A stretch of 64,000 bases of DNA, taken from Alphaproteobacteria bacterium (GTDB lineage: Bacteria; Pseudomonadota; Alphaproteobacteria; Micropepsales; Micropepsaceae). The notes under the pieces were generated by a model that worked only from the letters and a program-made list of their open reading frames with translations, had not been told where the DNA came from and ran no database searches. Each line of letters opens with the position of its first letter. The first letter of the stretch is position 1. Shown one piece after another: positions 10,574 to 21,098 of the stretch. The position numbers and the translations under genes were made by a program. The stretch lies in NCBI GenBank assembly GCA_019245415.1, contig JAFARO010000003.1, positions 186,001 to 250,000 of the forward strand. Direction: 5' to 3'.

Positions 10574-10737
10574 CGTCATGGCCGCCCTTGGTCCGTAGCG
10601 TCAGCGTGCGGACGCCATCCAGCTTTCAACACGAGTTCGCACGCGGAGGCGCGGAGACGCGGATGGCTTCGATGTTCTCCGCGACTCCGCGCCTCCGCGT
10701 GAACTCCTGCATGGCCGGGTCGAGCCCGGCCATGACG
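10574..10737. repeat. nested inverted repeat unit, tandem copy 1
   Basis: The 164-base unit is bounded by inverted ends CGTCATGGCCG and CGGCCATGACG. Inside, ACGCGGAGGCGCGGAG (10641-10656) is perfectly complementary to CTCCGCGCCTCCGCGT (10685-10700). A third hairpin, ATGGCCGGG-tcgag-CCCGGCCAT, is near the right end. It carries no coding capacity. The form suggests a miniature element or a REP-type repeat. A second copy follows 200 bases on. Confidence 0.75.
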
Positions 10738-10773
10738 AGTTGATGGACGGGAATTGAACCCCGCTTCCCAACT

Positions 10774-10938
10774 CGTCATGGCCGCTCTTGGTCCGTAGCG
10801 TCAGCGTGCGGACGCCATCCAGCTTTCAACACGAGTGCGCACGCGGAGGCGCGGAGACGCGGAGGGCCGGCGATGTTCTCCGCGACTCCGCGGCTCCGCG
10901 TGAACTTCTGGATGGCCGGGTCGAGCCCGGCCATGACG
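10774..10938. repeat. nested inverted repeat unit, tandem copy 2
   Basis: This is a second copy of the 10574-10737 unit, offset by 200 bases and nearly identical over the first 75 bases. The internal stem has one mismatch (CTCCGCGGCTCCGCGT). The centre differs slightly. The unit ends 27 bases after the pyrG stop in the pyrG reading direction, so its terminal hairpin ATGGCCGGG/CCCGGCCAT may help end pyrG transcription. Confidence 0.75.
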
Positions 10939-10965
10939 GGATGAGGCAGATTGGCGAGTTGGTAT

Positions 10966-12627
<1,662 letters not shown>

Positions 12628-12727
12628 TCAAGCACAAAGATCGGACGCAGAAAACCCGCCGCACGCGGGCCTTTGCGACGGTTAATGCGCGGCGATCGGA
12701 CGGCGCTCTGTGGAACTCGGGCGCGAA

Positions 12728-13054
12728 TCAGTGCGGCAGCGGCGCGGGCGCTTTCGCAGGCGTGATCTTGGGGGCGACCGCCGCGGCCGGCGAGGTGTCC
12801 AGGATCGAGCGCTCGTCGCGGCCGCGCAGCGACAACAGCGTCAGCCCCATGCAGGTGAGGAAGAAGACGATGGCCAGGATCGCGGTGGTGCGGGTCAGCG
12901 TGTCGGCCGCGCCGCGCGGCGAGAAAAGACCACCCATGCCGCCGCCCCCGCCGCCACCCATGCCCAGCGCGCCGCCCTCCGAACGCTGCAGCATGATCAC
13001 GCCGATCAGGCCGAAGGCGACGAACAATTCCACAAGGATCAGGATGGTTTGCAT
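12728..13054 (-). CDS. secG: preprotein translocase subunit SecG
   Basis: The 108-residue inner-membrane protein has two hydrophobic segments (about residues 2-20 and 52-73). They are separated by the SecG-type LQRSEGGALGMGGGGGGGMGGLF loop. It assists SecYE during protein export. The C-terminal tail is Ala/Pro-rich and of no known function; similar tails occur in other alphaproteobacterial SecG proteins. It precedes pyrG. Confidence 0.94.
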   Translation of the reverse strand: MQTILILVELFVAFGLIGVIMLQRSEGGALGMGGGGGGGMGGLFSPRGAADTLTRTTAILAIVFFLTCMGLTLLSLRGRDERSILDTSPAAAVAPKITPAKAPAPLPH

Positions 13055-13116
13055 AGGCCGGGCTCCAAGTCCGGGCGGGATGTAGAGGAAAAGAGCTGCT
13101 GAGGGAAGCGGCCCAG

Positions 13117-13268
13117 GTCATCCTTCGAGGCCCGCCCGTCACCCTGAGGTGCGAGCGTCCCTCCGGCGCGTCACCCTGAGGTGCGAGCGGAGCGAGCCTC
13201 GAAGGGCGACGCGACGTTCGGGATGACGGCGAGCCTCGAAGGGCGACGGGCGGGCACCTCAGGATGAC
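13117..13268. repeat. GAGGTGC/GCCTCGAAGG palindromic repeat cluster
   Basis: About 150 bases hold several partial units of the repeat also present at 5045-5127. There are two direct CACCCTGAGGTGCGAGCG segments, two GAGCCTCGAAGGGCGACG segments, and outer ends GTCATCCTTCGAGG and CCTCAGGATGAC. The region can fold into nested hairpins. It occupies most of the 223-base gap upstream of secG and downstream of the receiver gene. No gene is seen here. Confidence 0.7.
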
Positions 13269-13277
13269 GCGCCTATT

Positions 13278-14228
13278 TCAGGACGCCAGTTTCTGGGCCT
13301 CTCGGGCGCGGATCAGGGCGACGGTGGCGTCGATCTCGCTCAGGCTTTCCTGGTCGGAGCTTTCGGGGCGGAAGACCTGGTTGAGGCTGAGCGCGGCATG
13401 GCCGAGCAGGTGCATCGAGGCGTTGCGGTCGACGCCGAGTTCGAGGCCCTCCACCGCCGCCAGGATCGACTGGCACCATTCGCCCACCTGGTCGAAGCGC
13501 GTGTCGAGGCAGCGCTTGGCGATCGAGCGCACCAGCGCCGAAATGCGCTCGAGCTCGCCGCCCAAGCCGGCGCTGCCCGGCCGCTTGTCCTGCATCAGCC
13601 GCCACTGGATGCAGACCTGGAAGGCATCGCGGCGCAACTTCTCGGCGTTGAGCAGTTCCTTCGCCGCGCGCAATTCGCTCTCCAGGCGCTGCGCCGTTTC
13701 CTCCGGCGTCAGGCGCTCCTGCGCCTTGAGCTTGAGCGAATTCGGCGCTTCGAAGAGATCGACATTAGACGGCCGCGTGGTGTCGCGCCGGCGGTCCGGG
13801 CCGACGTAATCGGTGGTCACCACGAAGCCCTTGCGGCGGCGGATATGGGTTTCGATGCGGCTGCCCAGCAACGCGGTCGAGAACGGCCGCAGCAAGAGAT
13901 CGTCGGCGCCGGAATTGACGACGCGCGAGATCAGCGCCGCGCTCTTGTCCCAGGCGGTGGCGATGACGACGACGAAGGGGTTGTAGGTTTCGCCGCCCTG
14001 GCGCAGCGACTGGATGAGGTCGCAGAGCTCGTTGTCGACGCCCTGCACTTCGCACAGCGCCAGGTCGGGCGGCCGCCGCTTCAGATTTTCGGCGAAGGCC
14101 TTGAGCGTCCCCACGGTTTCGATCTTGCGGAAGCCGAGCGTGTAGAGCACCGCGCGCGTCGCCATCCGGTTGGCGGAGACCGGGTCGTACACCAGCGCTT
14201 CGGCCGTATCGTACAGAAGTCGGTTCAT
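13278..14228 (-). CDS. degenerate CheY-like receiver protein
   Basis: The 316-residue protein has an N-terminal receiver-like domain (about residues 8-130) followed by a C-terminal helical region of about 170 residues with no recognised output domain. The phospho-acceptor position holds Glu60 (DLALCEVQG) instead of Asp. The conserved Lys of the KPF motif is Arg114 (LLLRPFS), and only one Asp (Asp15) remains of the usual acidic pair. It is therefore probably not phosphorylated normally and may be locked or bind another signal. The helical segment around 170-200 (TPEETAQRLESELRAAKELL) could be a coiled coil. It lies between tpiA and secG. No partner kinase is adjacent. Confidence 0.8.
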   Translation of the reverse strand: MNRLLYDTAEALVYDPVSANRMATRAVLYTLGFRKIETVGTLKAFAENLKRRPPDLALCEVQGVDNELCDLIQSLRQGGETYNPFVVVIATAWDKSAALISRVVNSGADDLLLRPFSTALLGSRIETHIRRRKGFVVTTDYVGPDRRRDTTRPSNVDLFEAPNSLKLKAQERLTPEETAQRLESELRAAKELLNAEKLRRDAFQVCIQWRLMQDKRPGSAGLGGELERISALVRSIAKRCLDTRFDQVGEWCQSILAAVEGLELGVDRNASMHLLGHAALSLNQVFRPESSDQESLSEIDATVALIRAREAQKLAS

Positions 14229-14304
14229 GGCGGGCGCGCCGCAATCCTTTCGGGCCGGTTAAACACTGGCACGGCGGTCTTTAAGAAAGCGTGGCAGGAC
14301 GTGG

Positions 14305-15039
14305 TTAAGGGGGCGCTGCAGCGGCCGCGATGGCGAGGAAGTCGGCCGCCTTGAGGCTGGCGCCGCCGACCAGCGCGCCGTCGACATCGGCGATGCCGAG
14401 GATCTCATTTGCGTTCGAAGGCTTCACCGAACCGCCATAGAGAATGCGCATCGTCCTGCCCGTGGCGAAGCGATCGATGAGGAGCTTGCGGATATGGCCA
14501 TGCATCTCGGCGATCTGCGCGGCGGTGGGCGTGCGGCCGGTGCCGATGGCCCAGACGGGCTCATAGGCGATGGTCGTGTTCTGCACGGTCGCGCCATCGG
14601 GCAGGCTGGCCGCGATCTGCCGCGCGACGACCTCGAGCATCCGTCCGTCATCGCGCTCGGCTTGCGTCTCTCCGACGCAGACGATGGTGAGCAGACCGGC
14701 GCGCCATGCCGCGCGAGCCTTCTGCGCGACGGCTGCATCGCTCTCGGCGTGAAACTGGCGCCGTTCGGAATGGCCGACGATCACGGCGACGGCGCCGGCA
14801 TCGACCAGCATCTCCGCGCTGACGTCGCCGGTGAAGGCACCCGACGCTTCGGCGTGGCAGTCCTGCGCGCCGATCGGCACCAGGCCCTTCGCGCGCTCCA
14901 CGGCGCGCGCGATCAGCGTTGCGGGCGGACAGATCAAGATGTCGCAATTGGTGGGTCTTGCCGCGCCGATCGCCTCGATCTCGGCCAGCTGCGCCGAAAG
15001 TCCGTGCATTTTCCAATTGCCGGCGATGAGCTGCCGCAT
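14305..15039 (-). CDS. tpiA: triosephosphate isomerase
   Basis: The 244-residue cytoplasmic enzyme interconverts dihydroxyacetone phosphate and glyceraldehyde 3-phosphate. It begins [13 protein letters not shown] with the substrate-binding Asn-Lys, has the catalytic His in VIVGHSERR, the catalytic Glu in [12 protein letters not shown], and the phosphate loop [10 protein letters not shown]. The ATG at 15039 gives the standard length. It is divergent from ppiD across a 98-base gap. Confidence 0.97.
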   Translation of the reverse strand: MRQLIAGNWKMHGLSAQLAEIEAIGAARPTNCDILICPPATLIARAVERAKGLVPIGAQDCHAEASGAFTGDVSAEMLVDAGAVAVIVGHSERRQFHAESDAAVAQKARAAWRAGLLTIVCVGETQAERDDGRMLEVVARQIAASLPDGATVQNTTIAYEPVWAIGTGRTPTAAQIAEMHGHIRKLLIDRFATGRTMRILYGGSVKPSNANEILGIADVDGALVGGASLKAADFLAIAAAAAPP

Positions 15040-15076
15040 GTGCCGTGATTCCCCTGTTGCGTGCGGGCATTCAGCC

Positions 15077-15105
15077 TTGCCCGCGGCAGGTCCCCTCCCT
15101 ATCAT
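15077..15105 (+). promoter_or_regulatory. candidate promoter of ppiD-trpE
   Basis: TTGCCC (15077-15082) and TATCAT (15100-15105) are exactly 17 bases apart and end 32 bases before the ppiD ATG. They lie in the tpiA/ppiD divergent gap. No trp leader peptide or attenuator was recognised upstream of trpE, which begins seven bases after ppiD. Confidence 0.5.
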
Positions 15106-15137
15106 CCGCCGCCTTTTGCCGCCACCCCGAGGATTTC

Positions 15138-17021
15138 ATGCTTCAGCAGATGCGATCGTTCACCAAGTCGTGGGCCGCGAACGTCCTTTTGCTGCTGATC
15201 GTGCTGAGCTTCGCGGCCTGGGGCATCGGCGACATGATCCGCGGCAACACCGACACCAACGTCGCCTCCATCGGCTCGACCGAGATCTCGCAGGCCGAAT
15301 TCTCGCGCGATGTGCGCAACATCCTGACCAACGAAAGCCAGCGCGAGAACCGCACGATCACCACCGAAGAAGCCCGCAAAACCGGCATGGCCAAGGCGAT
15401 CCTCGACCAGGAGATCGATCGCCTGGCGCTGGACGACCTCGTCCACGATCTCGGCCTGACAGTGGGCGACGACGTCGTCTCGGACCGGATCCGGCGCATC
15501 GAGAGCTTCAACGGCCCGCTCGGCACGTTCGACAAGTCGGTGTTCGACAGGGCGCTTCGGCAGCGCGGCTACAGCGAGCCGGAGTTCATCGCGCTGGTGC
15601 GCGGTGACATGGCCCGCAGCGAGCTTGAATCGGCCGTGCAGGGCGGCTTCGTCATTCCGCCGGGTTATGCGCGCGCGCTGTTCGCCTTTTCGACGGAGAC
15701 GCGCGCGGTGGAGTTCGTCACGGTGTCGCCGCAAGCGATCGGTCCCATCGCGCCTCCCGACGACGCGACGCTTGCCGCTTTCATCAAGACGCGTCCCGAA
15801 CAGTTCAGCACGCCCGAGTACCGCTCGGTCACGGTGGCCACGATCGGTCCGGAGGATATCGCGCCGGCGCTGACCGTCAGCGATGCTGAGCTCCGGAAGG
15901 CCTATGAGGACGACAAGGCGACCTATGTCGTGCCCGAGAAACGCGACGTGCAGCAGATCGCGTTCCCGAGCGAAGCCGCTGCCAAGGCCGCCAAAGCGAA
16001 GATCGACGCCGGCCTGGCGTTCGAGGCGGCTGCGTTCCAGGCCAAGACCACGGTGGACGACCGCGCGGACCAATCGCAGGAGGATCTGGGCCCGCTGGGC
16101 AACACGGCGTTCGCCCTGCCGGTCAACGGCGTGTCGGAGCCGATCAAGAATTTCGCGAGCTGGGTGCTGCTGAAGGTCACCAAGATCACGCCGGGAAAAT
16201 CGGTGTCGTTCGAACAGGCGAAGCCGGAGCTCGAGAAGAACCTGAGGGACAAGCTCGCCAAGTCCAAGATCGACGACGTGACCAATGCCTTCAGGGAGGC
16301 TTACGAATCCGGCGCGGAGGTAGCCGTGGCGGCGAAGAAGGCGGGCATGAAGGTCACCCGCGTCGTGGCGGTGGACACCCAGGGTCTTGCCCCGGACGGC
16401 AAGCCCGCCGCCATGCCGACCGATCCGGAGCTCTTGGCCCACATCTTCTCGACCGAAGTGGGCGAGCCTTCCGACCCCTTCACGACGACCAAGGGGGACA
16501 CGTATGTCATCGCCGTTGAGGGCATCACGCCGCCGAAGCCGAAATCGCTCGAGGCGGCGCGCGCGCAGGCGACACGCGCCTGGACCGATCGGCAGCGCGC
16601 CAAGATGATGCAGCAAAAGGCCGCCGCCCTCGCCCAGCAGGCGCAGCGTGAAGGTTCGCTCGCCGGCGCGGCGCGCGCGCTGGGCGCGCCGGTGCAGAGC
16701 GGGCCCGCGCTCTCGCGCACGCAGCCCAGCCAGATGTTCCCGCCCGCGCTGATGCAGAAGATCTTCGACCTCTCGCCCAACGGCAGCACCTACGGAAAGG
16801 TCCTGCGCAGCGACAGCTTTGTGGTGGTGCGCCTGACCGGCATCCAGCACCCGGCGATCTCGCCGGCCGATGCCCGCTTCCGCCGCTTCATGGCGGCCAT
16901 GGGAAACCAGACCGGTCAGGACCTCTCGCAATCCCTGGCCGCGCTGCAGAAGAGCAAGGCCAAGGTCACCATCAACCAGAAGAACTTCGAGCAGGCCCTG
17001 GGCGGCGGCGAGGGGTCGTGA
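15138..17021 (+). CDS. ppiD: periplasmic chaperone / peptidyl-prolyl isomerase PpiD-like (SurA_N domain)
   Basis: The 627-residue protein has a short cytoplasmic start, one membrane anchor (about residues 15-34, AANVLLLLIVLSFAAWGIG), then a periplasmic SurA-N-like chaperone region. A parvulin-type domain lies around residues 265-365 (PEKRDVQQIAF to WVLLKVTKITPGK). This is the PpiD architecture: a membrane-tethered foldase near the SecYEG exit. The ATG at 15138 follows a GAGGA and places the anchor correctly. trpE begins seven bases after its stop, so the two are co-transcribed although unrelated in function; the same pairing occurs in other alphaproteobacteria. Confidence 0.9.
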   Translation: MLQQMRSFTKSWAANVLLLLIVLSFAAWGIGDMIRGNTDTNVASIGSTEISQAEFSRDVRNILTNESQRENRTITTEEARKTGMAKAILDQEIDRLALDDLVHDLGLTVGDDVVSDRIRRIESFNGPLGTFDKSVFDRALRQRGYSEPEFIALVRGDMARSELESAVQGGFVIPPGYARALFAFSTETRAVEFVTVSPQAIGPIAPPDDATLAAFIKTRPEQFSTPEYRSVTVATIGPEDIAPALTVSDAELRKAYEDDKATYVVPEKRDVQQIAFPSEAAAKAAKAKIDAGLAFEAAAFQAKTTVDDRADQSQEDLGPLGNTAFALPVNGVSEPIKNFASWVLLKVTKITPGKSVSFEQAKPELEKNLRDKLAKSKIDDVTNAFREAYESGAEVAVAAKKAGMKVTRVVAVDTQGLAPDGKPAAMPTDPELLAHIFSTEVGEPSDPFTTTKGDTYVIAVEGITPPKPKSLEAARAQATRAWTDRQRAKMMQQKAAALAQQAQREGSLAGAARALGAPVQSGPALSRTQPSQMFPPALMQKIFDLSPNGSTYGKVLRSDSFVVVRLTGIQHPAISPADARFRRFMAAMGNQTGQDLSQSLAALQKSKAKVTINQKNFEQALGGGEGS

Positions 17022-17028
17022 GCGCGCG

Positions 17029-18555
17029 ATGGCGATCGAGCCGGATTTCGCAGCCTTCGCGCGCGCCTACGAAGGCGGCCATGGCCAGGCCGTGCATACG
17101 CGGCTGGTCGCGGATCTGGAGACGCCGGTCTCGGCCTTCCTGAAGCTCGGCGTCGGGCGCGACAACGCCTTTCTGTTCGAGAGCGTGCAAGGCGGGGAGA
17201 GCCGTGGGCGCTATTCGATCATCGGTCTCAAGCCCGACCTGATCTGGCGCTGCCGCAATGGCCGGGCGCAGATCAACCGCCGGGCGCGGTCCGAGCCCGA
17301 CGCGTTCGAGGCCGATGCTTTGGCCGGCGATCCGCTGCAGTCGCTGCGCGCCCTTCTCGCGCAAACGCGGATGCTGTTGCCCGCGAGACTGCCGCCGATG
17401 GCGGTCGGGGTCTTCGGCTATCTCGGCTATGACATGGTGCGTTTGATCGAGAATCTCGGCCCGCCGCCGCCGGACCCGCTCGATCTGCCCGACGCGGTGC
17501 TGCTGCGCCCCACGATCACGGCGATCTTCGACAATGTGCGCGACGAGATCATCGTGGTGACGCCGGTGCGGCCCGAGGAGGGACTGGACGCCCGCGCCGC
17601 CTATGCCCGGGCGTGCGAACGCCTGACGGATACGGTGGCTGATCTGGAACGGCCTGCTCCCGCGATGCCGGTCGCGGTGGAGGCGCTGGGGAGCGGCGCC
17701 GAGGTGCAATCGAACACGACCCACGACGAATATCTGGCGATCGTCGAGCGCGCCAAGGAATACATCCGTGCCGGCGATGTGTTCCAGGTGGTTCCCAGCC
17801 AGCGCTTCCGCCGGCCGTTCGCGCTGCCGCCGTTTTCGCTCTACCGCGCGCTGCGGCGGCTCAATCCGTCGCCTTTCCTCTATCATCTGGCTTTTCCGGA
17901 TTTCTCCATCGTCGGATCGAGCCCGGAGATCCTGGTGCGCCTGCGCGACGGCAAGGTCACCATCAGGCCGATCGCGGGAACCCGCCGGCGCGGCGCGACG
18001 ACGGAAGAGGACGTGGCGCTCGGCGAGGAGCTGATGGCCGATCCCAAGGAGCGCGCCGAGCATCTCATGCTGCTCGACCTCGGCCGCAACGACGTCGGGC
18101 GCGTCGCGAAGACCGGCACGGTGCGCGTGACCGCGAGCTTCTTCATCGAGCGCTACAGCCATGTGATGCATCTGGTCTCCAATGTCGAAGGAGCGCTGCG
18201 CGGCGGGCTCGATTGCATCGATGCGCTGGCGGCGGGATTGCCCGCGGGCACCTTGAGCGGCGCGCCGAAAATCCGCGCCATGCAGCTGATCGACGAATTC
18301 GAGAAGGAGAAGCGCGGCGCCGTCTATGCCGGCGCGGTCGGCTATTTCGCCGCCGACGGGTCGATGGACACATGCATCGTGCTGCGCACCGCGCTGGTCA
18401 AAGACGGGACGATGTACGTCCAGGCTGGCGGCGGCGTCGTCGCCGACAGCGATCCGGAAGCCGAGTATCAGGAGTCGGTCAACAAGGCCAAGGCCCTCAT
18501 GGCGGCGGCAGACGAAGCCATGCGCATGGCCTCAGCGGCGCGCAAGGGACAGTGA
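17029..18555 (+). CDS. trpE: anthranilate synthase component I
   Basis: The 508-residue enzyme makes anthranilate from chorismate with ammonia supplied by TrpG (19516-20100). An N-terminal regulatory domain with the LESVQGGESRGRYSIIG-like feedback region comes first. The chorismate-binding domain follows, with PSPFLYHLAFPDFSIVGSSP, the IRPIAGTRRRG loop and the GCG-type AGLPAGTLSGAPKIRAM segment. ESVQGGESRGRYS aligns with the LLES tryptophan-binding element of the family, so feedback control is likely. Its last 24 bases overlap the end of the convergent deacetylase gene. Confidence 0.97.
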   Translation: MAIEPDFAAFARAYEGGHGQAVHTRLVADLETPVSAFLKLGVGRDNAFLFESVQGGESRGRYSIIGLKPDLIWRCRNGRAQINRRARSEPDAFEADALAGDPLQSLRALLAQTRMLLPARLPPMAVGVFGYLGYDMVRLIENLGPPPPDPLDLPDAVLLRPTITAIFDNVRDEIIVVTPVRPEEGLDARAAYARACERLTDTVADLERPAPAMPVAVEALGSGAEVQSNTTHDEYLAIVERAKEYIRAGDVFQVVPSQRFRRPFALPPFSLYRALRRLNPSPFLYHLAFPDFSIVGSSPEILVRLRDGKVTIRPIAGTRRRGATTEEDVALGEELMADPKERAEHLMLLDLGRNDVGRVAKTGTVRVTASFFIERYSHVMHLVSNVEGALRGGLDCIDALAAGLPAGTLSGAPKIRAMQLIDEFEKEKRGAVYAGAVGYFAADGSMDTCIVLRTALVKDGTMYVQAGGGVVADSDPEAEYQESVNKAKALMAAADEAMRMASAARKGQ

Positions 18556-19422
18556 CCGGGTTTTAGCTTCGAGCGCGCGCTCCAGCGGAATCTGTTCGAA
18601 TCCGGTTTCGCGGTTCGTCCAGGCGGCGACGGCGTTCAGCGTCGCGGGATTCGGATGGCCGATCGCGATGGCGATGCCGTTCGCGCGCGCCCTGGCTTCC
18701 AGAGCCGCGAGCTGCGCCTTGATCTCGTCCGCAGTCGGTACGTCGTCGAGGAAGACGTCGCGCTCGGCGCTCAGCACGCCATGGGCTCGGGCGACGGCGA
18801 CGACTTTGGTGTCCGCGGTGGTGCGCGAGTCGAAGAAGAAGATGTGCCGCGCCGCCAGCATCGGCATCAGCGACGCAAGCGCCTGGTCATCGGCGGTGAA
18901 CTTGCTGCCTTCGTGATTGTTGATGCCGGAAAATCCCGGCACCCGTTCCAGATCCCATGTGAGACGGCGCAGGTTTTCCGAAGGCGGCAAACCGATGCGC
19001 AGCGCCATCGGTCCGGGATCCTGAGGACCCACGGCCTCCATCGGCACATGGACCAGGATGGTGTGGCCGGCCTCTGCGGCTTCGCGGGCAAGCGCTGGCG
19101 TCGCCGTCGCGTAGGGCAGGAACGCCAGCGTCACCGTCGGCGGCAGAGCTATGGCCTTGCGCGTCATCGCCACGTTGATGCCGAGATCGTCGATGACGAT
19201 GGCGACCATCGGCCCGCGCCTCGCGGCGTTTGCTTGCGCGAGATGCGCCGCCGGTGCTGTCAGCCTTGCTTCGTAGAGAGATCGATGGGCCGCCGGCGGC
19301 AATGGCGGCTCTGGAACCTGCAGGCCCAGCACGATCGCGGCCGTGGCCACGATCAAGGCGGCCGCGCTCATTCCCAGGCCGAAGCCCAAGGGCGATCTCA
19401 GACGCGCGGACCTGCGGGCCAT
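18532..19422 (-). CDS. divergent polysaccharide deacetylase family protein (YibQ-like)
   Basis: The 296-residue protein has a signal-anchor near the N-terminus (about residues 18-36) and a divergent polysaccharide deacetylase (DUF610/YibQ) domain from about residue 70. The visible blocks are VAIVIDDLGIN, VTLAFLPYATA, ILVHVPMEA, GINNHEGSKFT (family MGS-x-T region) and FFFDSRTT. Enzyme activity is unproven for the family; some members occur near envelope genes. It lies antiparallel inside the trp run, overlapping trpE by 24 bases and diverging from trpG. The ATG at 19422 is preferred to a TTG seven codons upstream. Confidence 0.88.
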   Translation of the reverse strand: MARRSARLRSPLGFGLGMSAAALIVATAAIVLGLQVPEPPLPPAAHRSLYEARLTAPAAHLAQANAARRGPMVAIVIDDLGINVAMTRKAIALPPTVTLAFLPYATATPALAREAAEAGHTILVHVPMEAVGPQDPGPMALRIGLPPSENLRRLTWDLERVPGFSGINNHEGSKFTADDQALASLMPMLAARHIFFFDSRTTADTKVVAVARAHGVLSAERDVFLDDVPTADEIKAQLAALEARARANGIAIAIGHPNPATLNAVAAWTNRETGFEQIPLERALEAKTRSLSLARR

Positions 19423-19515
19423 GGCCGATCTCGTCCCGCGCAAACGCCGCTGTCAATCGCGCTTTCCATCGGCGCCGGGATTGGCGACAATGACGCCTTC
19501 GCAAACGGGCCGCGC

Positions 19516-20100
19516 ATGCTGCTTCTGATCGATAATTACGACAGCTTCACCTACAACCTTTTCCACTATCTGGGCGAGCTCGGCGCCGAGGTGGTGGTGA
19601 AGCGCAACGACGAATTGACCGCCGCCGAGGCGCTGCACAGCGGCGCCGACGCCATCGTGCTGTCGCCCGGCCCCTGCACCCCGCGCGAGGCGGGCATCTG
19701 CATCGACTTGGTTCGAAAGGCGGACGGCGCCATGCCGATCCTCGGGGTCTGTCTCGGTCACCAGGCCATCGCCGAAGCCTATGGCGGGACGATTGTGCGC
19801 GCGCCGATGCCGATGCATGGCAAGGTCTCTCGCATTCGCCACAGCGCGAAGGGCGTCTTCCGCGGTCTCAATGACGACTTCCTGGCGACGCGCTATCACT
19901 CGCTGACCATCGCGCCGGAAAGCGTGCCCGACGCGCTCGAGATCACCGCGACCAGCGACGACGGCGTGATCCAAGGCGTGATGCACAAGGCCCATCCGGT
20001 GCACGGCGTGCAATTCCATCCCGAGAGCATCGCCTCGCAGAACGGTCACGCGCTGCTCAAGAATTTCCTGGAGCTGGCGCGCGAGCGCCGGGCGGCATGA
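19516..20100 (+). CDS. trpG: anthranilate synthase component II (glutamine amidotransferase)
   Basis: The 194-residue class I glutamine amidotransferase delivers ammonia to TrpE. It starts MLLLIDNYDSFTYNLFHYLG, holds the oxyanion motif LSPGPCTPREAG, the nucleophile Cys in LGVCLGHQAI and the His-Glu pair in VQFHPESI. It is a stand-alone subunit, separate from trpE by the intervening deacetylase gene and not fused. Its stop overlaps the trpD start (ATGA). Confidence 0.96.
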   Translation: MLLLIDNYDSFTYNLFHYLGELGAEVVVKRNDELTAAEALHSGADAIVLSPGPCTPREAGICIDLVRKADGAMPILGVCLGHQAIAEAYGGTIVRAPMPMHGKVSRIRHSAKGVFRGLNDDFLATRYHSLTIAPESVPDALEITATSDDGVIQGVMHKAHPVHGVQFHPESIASQNGHALLKNFLELARERRAA

Positions 20101-21098
20101 ATGCGCTGTTTGCGCGCGTGATCGGCGGCACGCCGCTCGATGCCGAGGACTCGGCGCACGCTTTCGATGTCATCATGTCCGGCCATGCCGATCCGGTGCA
20201 GGTCGAAGCCTTTCTCGCGGCGCAGGCGGCGCGCGGGCCCACCGTCGACGAGCTCATCGGCGCGGCACAGGCAATGCGGGCACGCATGCTGACGATCGAG
20301 GCACCGGCGGAGGCGGTCGATCTCTGCGGCACCGGTGGCGACGGCCAGGACACGCTGAACATCTCCACGGCGGTTTCGTTCGTGGTCGCGGGCGCCGGCA
20401 TTCCCGTCGCCAAGCACGGCAACCGCGGCGCCAGCTCGCACAGTGGGGCAGCCGACGTGCTCGCCGCTCTGGGCGTGAAGATCGAGCTGGAGCCGCGGCA
20501 AGCGGAGGCATGCCTGCGCCGAGCCGGGCTCTGTTTCCTGTTCGCGCAGCGCTATCATCCGGCGATGCGCCACGTGGCCGAGATCCGCAAGCGCATCAAG
20601 TCGCGCACGATCTTCAATCTGCTGGGCCCGATCTGCAATCCGGCCCGCGTGCGCCGCCAGCTCATCGGCGTATTTGCGCCGGAATGGCTCGCGCCGTTCG
20701 CTGAAGTCCTGGCGGCGCTCGGCGCGGATCGCGCCTGGATCGTCCATGGCGCGGACGGCTTGGATGAACTGAGCACCACGGGAGATAGCCTGGCTTTCGT
20801 GATGCAGGAAGGCGCGCGCGTCGTCAGGCCGGAAGACGCCGGCATTGCGCGCGGCGGCATCGAACAGATTCGCGGCGGCGATGCTTCCTTCAACGCGGCC
20901 GCCATCCGCCGTTTGCTCGGCGGCGAGCGCGATGCCTATCGCGACATCGTCTTACTCAATGCGGCAGCGACGCTGATTGTCGCGGGGCGCGCGGCCGGCC
21001 TCGCGCAGGGCGCGGCGCTGGCGGCAGAGGCCATCGACAGCGGCGCGGCGCAGGCGGCGCTCGACAAACTGATCGAAACCTCCAACATGGCGCCATGA
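20097..21098 (+). CDS. trpD: anthranilate phosphoribosyltransferase
   Basis: The 333-residue enzyme transfers the phosphoribosyl group of PRPP to anthranilate. The PRPP-binding [18 protein letters not shown], the [21 protein letters not shown] segment and [16 protein letters not shown] are all intact. It is coupled to trpG and trpC by four-base overlaps on both sides. Confidence 0.97.
   Translation: MNALFARVIGGTPLDAEDSAHAFDVIMSGHADPVQVEAFLAAQAARGPTVDELIGAAQAMRARMLTIEAPAEAVDLCGTGGDGQDTLNISTAVSFVVAGAGIPVAKHGNRGASSHSGAADVLAALGVKIELEPRQAEACLRRAGLCFLFAQRYHPAMRHVAEIRKRIKSRTIFNLLGPICNPARVRRQLIGVFAPEWLAPFAEVLAALGADRAWIVHGADGLDELSTTGDSLAFVMQEGARVVRPEDAGIARGGIEQIRGGDASFNAAAIRRLLGGERDAYRDIVLLNAAATLIVAGRAAGLAQGAALAAEAIDSGAAQAALDKLIETSNMAP

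Noticed and set aside
10574-10938. Tandem repeats considered as a CRISPR array
   Set aside because: There are only two units of about 165 bases with a 200-base period, no short repeat/spacer pattern and no cas genes.
18594-18603. GTTCGAATCC, as in a tRNA T-loop
   Set aside because: It lies in the coding sequence of the deacetylase gene, and no acceptor stem or anticodon arm can be built around it.
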